Shown here piece after piece: positions 7,672-13,082 of a stretch of DNA of 13,082 nucleotides. The position numbers and the translations under genes are program-made. Each line of letters starts with the position of its first letter. The first letter of the stretch is position 1. The notes beneath the pieces were generated by a model, which saw only the letters and a list, made by a program, of their open reading frames with translations, had not been told where the DNA came from and made no database searches. The stretch comes from Acanthamoeba lenticulata (Eukaryota > Discosea > Longamoebia > Acanthamoebidae): assembly GCA_002179805.1 (NCBI GenBank), contig NAVB01001607.1, forward strand, positions 1 to 13,082. Reading direction: 5' to 3'.

Positions 7672-8721
7672 TCAGAAGAAGGCAGACCACAGGGCCGACA
7701 CAACAGAGCACACGGCACAAGGCATGGCCGAAGCGCCACTCTTGTAGTGGTCGGCCGGGCACGACAGGATCCACTCACTCGTTGTCAAGCCATCAATCAG
7801 GTAGTTGCCATCAGCATCCTCAGGCGCGGACTCGCCATGACCGAACCACCTCTTGTCGTTGGAATCCCAGTAGTTGACCGTGAAGGTGGCGATGTCGTCG
7901 AGGTTGCCATTGTAGAGCTTGGAGTGCAAAGAGCCATCGATGTTGTAGCGGTAAATGCCACCAAAGTAAGTGGTGAACTCAAAGTAGCCGTAACCAGCAA
8001 GGAGAGTGATCTCGTCTCCATTGCGCTCCATCACGCCTGTGCCCGCCCAGTTCTCAGACGGCGTTGCGGTGGGGAGGGTCAACCAATAGGAGCTGCCCAT
8101 CTTCTTGATGTGCGAAACCTTGCCGGAGGCGATGTTGACGAGGAAGGCGCCAGAGTACTCCGGGTCGTTGCTGCCGGTGGTGAACACCAACTCGCCCATG
8201 CCAAGGAACACCATGGGCTGCGGGCCGTTGCCCCAGTAGGCATAGAGAGGCGTCGAGAGTTCGACAACGCTGCGGTCAGCGTCCGTTAACAGGTTGCCGG
8301 ATTCGTCGGCCACCATCGGGATCAAGTGCGTTATCATCGGGGCGCTTGACGTGAGGCTGCCTGCTACCAGCCAGGTGGAGGCGTTGGTGGCAAAGGTCCA
8401 CAGGTGTCCGTTGCCCAGATCGGAGAAGAGACCATCAATTCTGGTTGTGGTGGAGGCTTGGAGCGAGAGGGTGCTGTTGAAGGAGCCAGTTCTAGAATCT
8501 CCCACATAGTAGATTCCACTGGAACCAACCACCACCGGGCTGCGGTCGTCGCCCATCGAAGGGGACAACGTCGACTGAACATTTCCGGAGAAGAAACAGT
8601 CGGAGGTCGAGAGAGACCTGACGCCGTAGTTTTTGGCCTCCGTTGTTGTTGTTGTTGTGGCGAGGAGGAGCAGGAGCACGGTGGCGACACCAAGGACCAA
8701 AGGGGCGGCCGAGAACGACAT
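7672..8721 (-). CDS. Secreted or lipid-anchored surface protein of unknown function
   Basis: A single exon of 349 residues. The frame stays open upstream to 8889, but the ATG at 8721 is preferred: it starts a strong signal peptide (MSFSAAPLVLG, then VLLLLL), while the upstream extension is low quality and contains a histidine run from a CAC repeat. A short threonine run (residues 22-27) follows the hydrophobic core, with cleavage likely near EA-K. The mature part is rich in Gly, Ser, Thr, Asn and aromatic residues in short strand-like segments (FEFTTYFGGIYRYNIDG), suggesting a beta-rich fold. It has at least two N-glycosylation sequons (NST and NAS). The C-terminus has a small-residue stretch (SGASA) followed by a moderately hydrophobic tail to the stop, compatible with a GPI-anchor signal. 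I do not recognise the family. No intron is needed. Confidence 0.8.
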   Translation of the reverse strand: MSFSAAPLVLGVATVLLLLLATTTTTTEAKNYGVRSLSTSDCFFSGNVQSTLSPSMGDDRSPVVVGSSGIYYVGDSRTGSFNSTLSLQASTTTRIDGLFSDLGNGHLWTFATNASTWLVAGSLTSSAPMITHLIPMVADESGNLLTDADRSVVELSTPLYAYWGNGPQPMVFLGMGELVFTTGSNDPEYSGAFLVNIASGKVSHIKKMGSSYWLTLPTATPSENWAGTGVMERNGDEITLLAGYGYFEFTTYFGGIYRYNIDGSLHSKLYNGNLDDIATFTVNYWDSNDKRWFGHGESAPEDADGNYLIDGLTTSEWILSCPADHYKSGASAMPCAVCSVVSALWSAFF

Positions 8722-8976
8722 GGCGGGGGCTTGGTGGTGGTGGTGGTGGTGGGGGAAGAAGACTCTTGCTGAGAAAAAAACAAGAAGGGCACCATCAGCC
8801 TCTGCCTTTTTTATGAAGAGGAACACCTCTTTTGGTAATGAGCAGCGTGCTGCGGAGAAATAAAAGGGAGAAGTTATCCAGAGGTCCATCGTGAAGGGCT
8901 AAAAACAAAAAAAGGGAAAAGTAATCAGTCGTTGGCTTTTCTTGTGATTTTTTTTTTTTTTTAATTGCGTGCGTGG
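8722..8976. other. Promoter and leader region of the secreted-protein gene
   Basis: The 255 bases upstream of the minus-strand ATG contain the TGG repeat, A/T-rich segments that read CATAAAAAA (about 8809-8818) and TTTTATTT (about 8857-8866) on the minus strand, and a 16-base T run near 8949-8962 next to the 3' end of the neighbouring gene. Either A/T segment could act as a TATA-like element; this is a weak inference. Confidence 0.35.
8732..8752. repeat. TGG/CCA trinucleotide repeat in a 5' leader
   Basis: Seven tandem TGG units (CCA/CAC on the minus strand) lie 10 to 31 bases upstream of the secreted-protein ATG, in its probable 5' untranslated leader. Read in frame upstream of the chosen ATG they would give six histidines, one reason for rejecting the longer start. 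Confidence 0.8.
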
Positions 8977-9702
8977 CTACTCGAGGGTGGGGCTGGACTC
9001 TTGGGGCGGGTGGGCCAGCACGTAGTCCACAAACTTGGTGTTCTTCTTGACGCGGGCCAGGCTCTTCTCGAGGGTCTCGCTCCACCTGCAGCTTTGGCAC
9101 CGCACACGCACCTTCTTCTTGGCCGTGCTGCTCTTCCTTAGGGGCTTCTGCCCAGGCACTGCCGTAATGCCGTTGGGAGTAGAAGAAGCCGAGCTGTCAT
9201 CGCGAGGAGGAGGCGAGTCCGACCTGGGCTGTTCGACGACGTTGATGAGCTCAGGCAAGGAGCACAAAGGGCAAAGCACGAAGCTCGTCAAGAAGTGGCG
9301 AAAGCTCATGTTGATTTTATCCAGCGTGAAGGTTGCTGGGTAGAGCGTCCATGACGAGCTGGCAGCCCCTACACGCTGCTTGACCGCGGGGCGCTTGACG
9401 GTCGCGTTCAAGCTGGTGGCCAGGTAGGTTGCTACATCTGCATGCACAGAAGAAAGTGGCCTACGTGAGCCTGTGACGCTTGCTTACAGGCTTTATGTAG
9501 TGGAGGTGCACGTACAGTCGGCTGAGGTCTGTAGGTCCTTGGCCACGAGCTCAAGATTGGTGAGCACCGCGTGCTTGCCCTGGAAGGCCACCACGAGCTG
9601 GTGGGTGACATAGCGGTAGAAGGGGTCGGCTTGGCACTCAGGATCGATGGCCAGCTGTTTGCTTGTCCCTGGGGTGCGTATCACGTATGGTAGAGGCTCC
9701 AT
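8977..9702 (-). CDS. eIF5/eIF2-beta-type translation initiation factor domain protein
   Basis: Two exons on the minus strand, 9702-9516 and 9437-8977, joined by a 78-base GT-AG intron, give 215 residues. The join creates Tyr63 and restores the family pattern. DPFYRYV (26-32), an AFQGKHAVLTNLELVAKDL segment and YVATYLATSLNATVK match the eIF5/eIF2-beta N-terminal fold, which contacts eIF2 and the initiator tRNA. A zinc ribbon follows: CPLC (118-121) and CQSC (176-179), then TKFVDYVLAHPPQ, equivalent to the helix after the ribbon in eIF5. The two cysteine pairs are separated by about 54 residues, far more than usual, because of a Ser/Pro/Lys-rich insert. The C-terminal W2/HEAT domain of full eIF5 is absent, as is the lysine-rich N-terminus of eIF2-beta. 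An alternative splice, donor 9742 to acceptor 9669, keeps phase and would add an upstream exon, but that frame shows no ATG. So it is a divergent relative rather than a clear eIF5. Confidence 0.75.
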
Positions 9703-10641
9703 GTTTGTTGTCACCGGTGGCGAGAAGGAAGAGTGGGCTTACAGTCGCTGAAGGGGTTGCTCTCTCGCCGTGTGGCGCACGGAACCGTAGTCGCAAGGAT
9801 TGATGGGCAATGAGGCAGAGAAGAGAAAGGCCATGAACGACAAGCGGGTGCAGTTGTGGATGGGAAACGAAACCAATCGAGTGCAGTACTACTCGGTTGA
9901 TCAATCAAACTGGTGAAGAAAAACTCGTCTGTGATGGGGAGCAGAGGGAGAGTATAGCACAAAGGGGAACGATGCAGGTAGAGCTGGGCGGGCGCAGTCA
10001 AGGAGCGGTCGGTAGTAGGAGTGAATCAAACCCATGCGCAGCTACCTGGTGGTAAGCAGGCCTCGAAGAAAACAACAAGAAGAGGCCTTTTCATGTTTCT
10101 CTGAAGTCGGTTTCTTCAGTTTCTTCTGCGCTAAGATCTACTACTCCGCTAAGCTCTGGTACTCCCGCTCTGCCAATCCCCGTGTGTGTCCCGCAACGCC
10201 GCTAGTACAGGCACTAGCTCGGAGCCAAAGGCACTTGTCGAGCCGGTGCTGAGTAGACCGCGTGTCGATATCAGCTCGAGCGATAATTGCGTGCTGATGG
10301 GGGAACAAAAGCGGCCAACAGCATCGCGTGTCGACGTGGATATGCCTGGCTCCGTGCGTGGGTAGAACGACAAGCTTGGTTCCCGAGGAGACCCGCCCCT
10401 TTATAGTCGTCGTATCCTGCGGCCATTTTCGTAGCACCACTTCACCGCAGCAACCCCCCACATTGAAGGGCTCCTCCGTCGGGCCTTCAGGGTTCATCCA
10501 CAAGACGAAGTCGCTGGGACTGGCACACGCACAAGCCGTGAACTGCTGCTTAGTGCTACCGCACAGCTGTGGTGTTCCTGCTTCCATCACCAGGTCATTC
10601 TCGTAATCACAGCGAGAGAGAGAACTTCCTTCTTCTCGTGC
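9703..10641. other. Long spacer between divergent genes, no convincing gene
   Basis: About 940 bases lie between the eIF5-like gene (leftward) and the SAM-PB1 gene (rightward). The GC content is lower than in the exons. Open frames on both strands, including a minus-strand one of about 150 codons at 10141-10590, show no family resemblance and no strong third-position GC bias. It probably holds two divergent promoters and 5' leaders, and possibly a non-coding first exon of the eIF5-like gene. A TTTATAG element sits near 10400, without further support. Confidence 0.5.
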
Positions 10642-12470
10642 ATGACCCACGACAAGACCCGAGGCCGAAGCCTCGTCGCGCCTCCTGCCAACCATCACCA
10701 CGCCTCGTGCGGCACCGGAGCCGCTACGTCCACGACGGACAACAAAAACATGAATAACAACAGCCACTCGGCTGAGGGGGCATTTCACAAGCTGTCTCTC
10801 AGCCTCCACCGCGAGCGAGAGGAGAGGACGGCCTCCCCCTCGACTTCCCCTCCGCTCTTGTCGCCCAGCGCTCCCTCTTCCTCCTCTTCTTCTTGCCACG
10901 ACGGTGAGGTTACAGTAGTAACAGCGTCGACAAGAAAGAGACGCGACGCTGCGTCGTCGGGGCCGTCGACGAGGAAGCGCGTGGACGAGTGGCGACCAAA
11001 GGAGGTGGCCAAGTGGCTCCAAGCGATCGAGCTGGGCGACTACGCCAAGGCCGCCCGAAAGAGGAAAATCGACGGCGTGCAGCTCCTCAAGGTGACCGAC
11101 GCCGTGCTGGCCACCTCTACCTCCTTTTACGCCCGGCGGAAAAACGGGGATGAGCAAGGCCTTGAGGGGAGCGCCGTCCTGGCCGACCTGGGCCTCAAGA
11201 AGCTGGGCCACCTCAAGCGCCTTCAGCGCCAGCTCCGTCAGCTCCTCGACGCCGAGGCCGAGGAGGACAAGCGCCACCCGGTGCATCCCATCTCCCTCCA
11301 GTCCCCGCCGGGGGCCGGCAGCGACGGGGACGAGGGGGACGACGAAGAGCAGCACGTCGACTTGAGCGAACAAAAGCGAAAGCACGAGGCGGTGAGCAAA
11401 CTACCCATCCAGCGCGCCCGCTCGGCCCCAATCTCGCCCTTCCTCTCACCCGCCACGCCCAACCGACTGCGCCGACTCGTCCAAAACCTCAGCGGCGGCG
11501 CCGCGCCACCGACGCCACCGTTGTCGTCGTTGCCCGCTACGTCTTCAGCGGCCTTTGCGGCCGTCGACGCAGTTTCGGACGCGCCGACGCCGCAGGTGGT
11601 CGCGGTGGGCACCATCTCGCCCGGCCGGGCGCGCTCCAAGTCGCGCCTCTTCGACAAGTTGAACTCGGCGACGACCACGCCGCGGTCGCGGGGCTGCGAG
11701 GCGTTGGCGGCGACTCCGTCTTCACCAACGCTTTCTTCGCGAGGCGCCCGGTCCAGCCCGATGCCTTCCGTCGTCGTGTTGTCGCCCGAGGGCTCGCCGC
11801 GGGGCAACGAGTTGTTCCCCCATCGCACGACCGCCCTTGACGCCCTGGAGTCGGCCGCCGACGAGCATGATGAAGCCATGTCCTGGACTTCCTCGTCTTC
11901 GCCCTCGACGACCTTTATCGGCTCGATGGTGTCGCTGTCTTTCCCCGTGGGCACGCCTTCGTCTTCTTCCTCCTCTTCGCAGTACCCCGTCGTGGCCTCG
12001 CGAGACCATTCCTGCATGTCGCTGGCGTTCTGTTCCATGTTTGGCGAGTTGGCCATTAAGTGCGTATTTGAAGAGGACATCTCCCTCGTGCGGCTCAGCC
12101 TCGACGACCTCTCCTACGCGTCACTTCAGCGGTAAATTCCCCCCCCCCCCTCGTCCTCTACACCACCTTCTACTACTCCCACCTTCTTCTACGCGCGGCT
12201 CATGGAGTAATCCATTTCCTTGTCTTTTCTCTGCGTAGAGGGCTGGAGGGCGTGTACGGGAAGAGCATGCGGGCGCACTACTTCGACAGCGACGGGGACA
12301 AGGTGCGCATCACCAACGACAGCTCCCTCCGCTACGCCTACGACGACTGGCGTAAGCGCCTGAAGCACGGCGAAGCGGGCGTCAGCTGGCGACTCCACCT
12401 TCGGCCGCGACACAAGCAGCGCGCCATGTCCGACTCAGCGGCCTCGGCGCCGCAGCACGTGGACGTGTGA
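10642..12470 (+). CDS. SAM domain plus PB1 domain scaffold protein
   Basis: Two exons, 10642-12131 and 12239-12470, joined by a 107-base GT-AG intron inside the PB1 domain, give 573 residues. A Ser/Pro-rich N-terminus with basic clusters (TRKRR, TRKRVDE; a possible nuclear signal) precedes a SAM domain (about 114-200: DEWRPKEVAKWLQAIEL through LGLKKLGHLKRLQRQL) with a small charged loop insertion. A long disordered Ser/Thr/Pro-rich middle holds basic-Ser motifs such as RARSAP and RARSKS, plausible phosphorylation or 14-3-3 sites. The C-terminal PB1 domain (about 472-555) has the conserved lysine (IKCVF, Lys473) and an acidic OPCA-type motif YFDSDGDKVRI (511-521), so it may bind PB1 partners through either face. 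Both domains are interaction modules; no enzyme is present. The start at 10642 is the first ATG in frame; a later ATG at 10750 cannot be excluded. Confidence 0.82.
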
Positions 12471-12616
12471 CCCACATCAACGCCATCACCAACAACAACA
12501 ACAAAGACAGTGGCACGTATGTGCGTCGACGATGTAGAGACCGTCGATGGGACTGTACCATAAGAAACAAGAAGAACAAGAAAGAGTTGTTTTATGCTAC
12601 GAGTAGAGGAGACGGA
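12471..12616. other. Short spacer between convergent genes
   Basis: The 146 bases between the SAM-PB1 stop and the NDUFS4 stop contain a CAA-type repeat (about 12490-12505) and A-rich sequence (AAGAAACAAGAAGAACAAG). The two 3' untranslated regions probably share this space. No gene is seen. Confidence 0.5.
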
Positions 12617-13082
12617 CTAGAAGTCGGGTTCAAGGGAACGCGGAACCTTGTGCTTGAAGTTGTCGGCATAGTCCTTGTCTGGTGTGATGTGGTCGTAGGG
12701 GGTAGAGCTGTCCTCGATCTCATAATCAAAGCCTGAATTCAAACCGTGAGGGGGAGATCGGATGTTTAAATAAAAGGGGGGGGGGGGCACGTACCGTGCT
12801 GCTTGCAGAAGGTGACGGCAGCCTCCTTCGAATCAAACTTGAGGTGAAGGTTGGAGACGGGGTCCTTGGTGGCGGTCCAGCCCATGAGGGGGTTGGCCCA
12901 GTGATTCCTCTCCTCCTCGGGGAACGAAATCTTCCAATGTGTAGCCGCATGCACGCCCGACTGCATCGTGCACCTAGGCGGGATGTAGATGCGCACCGTA
13001 CGCTTGAGGTGCTCGACCGGGGTACCGACCACAGCCGAAATGGCCTCTCGCTTTTCGTCGCTCACTTCATCCGCATTGCCCT
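12617..13082 (-). CDS. NDUFS4: NADH dehydrogenase (complex I) 18 kDa subunit, NDUFS4; 3' part
   Basis: A nuclear-encoded accessory subunit of mitochondrial complex I that sits at the base of the electron-input module. The visible part has two exons, from the window edge to 12795 and 12732-12617, joined by a 62-base intron. Family signature residues are plain: RTVRIYIPPR, TMQSG, HWKISFP, NPLMGWTATKDP, LKFDSKEAAVTFCKQHG. After the splice come FDYEIE and a C-terminus DNFKHKVPRSLEPDF, like the NFSWNK and arginine-rich tail of the family. The frame is open to the right edge with no ATG in frame, so the mitochondrial targeting sequence and start lie outside the window. The ggt/acceptor join restores the HG-FDYE continuity expected of the family. 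Confidence 0.93.

Noticed and set aside
8722..8889. N-terminal extension of the secreted protein, including a six-histidine run
   Set aside because: It would bury the signal peptide, has a CAC-repeat origin and looks like a 5' leader that happens to be open.
9711..10001. Upstream coding exon for the eIF5-like protein
   Set aside because: A splice from 9742 to 9669 keeps phase, but the upstream frame has no ATG and no eIF5-like residues, so I kept the ATG at 9702 as the start and noted the alternative only.
10141..11385. A 414-codon minus-strand frame spanning the spacer and the SAM exon
   Set aside because: The part over the SAM gene is an antisense shadow. The remaining 150 or so codons in the spacer have no recognisable motif and no strong third-position GC bias.
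11238..12080. A 280-codon minus-strand frame
   Set aside because: It is antisense to the disordered, repetitive part of the SAM-PB1 gene; its Ser/Gly-rich content simply mirrors that bias.
1..13082. tRNA or rRNA genes, CRISPR arrays, transposons, telomeric repeats
   Set aside because: None was recognised on either strand. The only repeats are short microsatellites and homopolymer runs.

Overview
The window looks like nuclear DNA of a free-living amoebozoan, most probably Acanthamoeba or a close relative. This is an inference from very GC-rich exons, short GT-AG introns (62 to 107 bases wherever a splice could be fixed by protein homology), close gene spacing, and one very large receptor whose periplasmic-binding-protein / kinase / cyclase / kinase layout I know from Acanthamoeba genome annotation. 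No rRNA, tRNA, CRISPR array or transposon was seen.

Left to right: a doubtful small reading frame (7-143, +); a giant receptor gene (573-7573, +, 16 exons, 1,929 residues in my model); convergent with it, a single-exon gene for a secreted and possibly lipid-anchored protein (8721-7672, -); a two-exon gene for an eIF5/eIF2-beta-type translation-factor domain (9702-8977, -); a long spacer with no convincing gene (about 9703-10641); a two-exon SAM + PB1 scaffold protein (10642-12470, +); and, convergent with that, the 3' part of the complex I subunit NDUFS4 (13082-12617, -), whose start lies beyond the window.

The receptor is the centrepiece. Its ectodomain holds two tandem phosphate-binding-protein (PstS-like) folds and a nine-cysteine juxtamembrane module. 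One membrane helix leads to a TKL-type kinase with a complete set of catalytic residues, then a class III nucleotide cyclase domain, then a second TKL-type kinase. Read residue by residue, the cyclase has lost both metal-binding aspartates and the transition-state asparagine. The second kinase reads HRH in place of HRD, GFG in place of DFG, and has a shortened glycine loop. The reading frame is nevertheless intact through all 16 exons. The best reading is a receptor with one live enzyme and two retained pseudoenzyme modules, which I regard as the most interesting result here.

The other genes are not obviously linked to the receptor or to each other. Two are housekeeping in type (NDUFS4 and the eIF5-like domain, the latter divergent and without the usual C-terminal domain). 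One is a signalling adaptor (SAM-PB1) and one an unrecognised surface or secreted protein.
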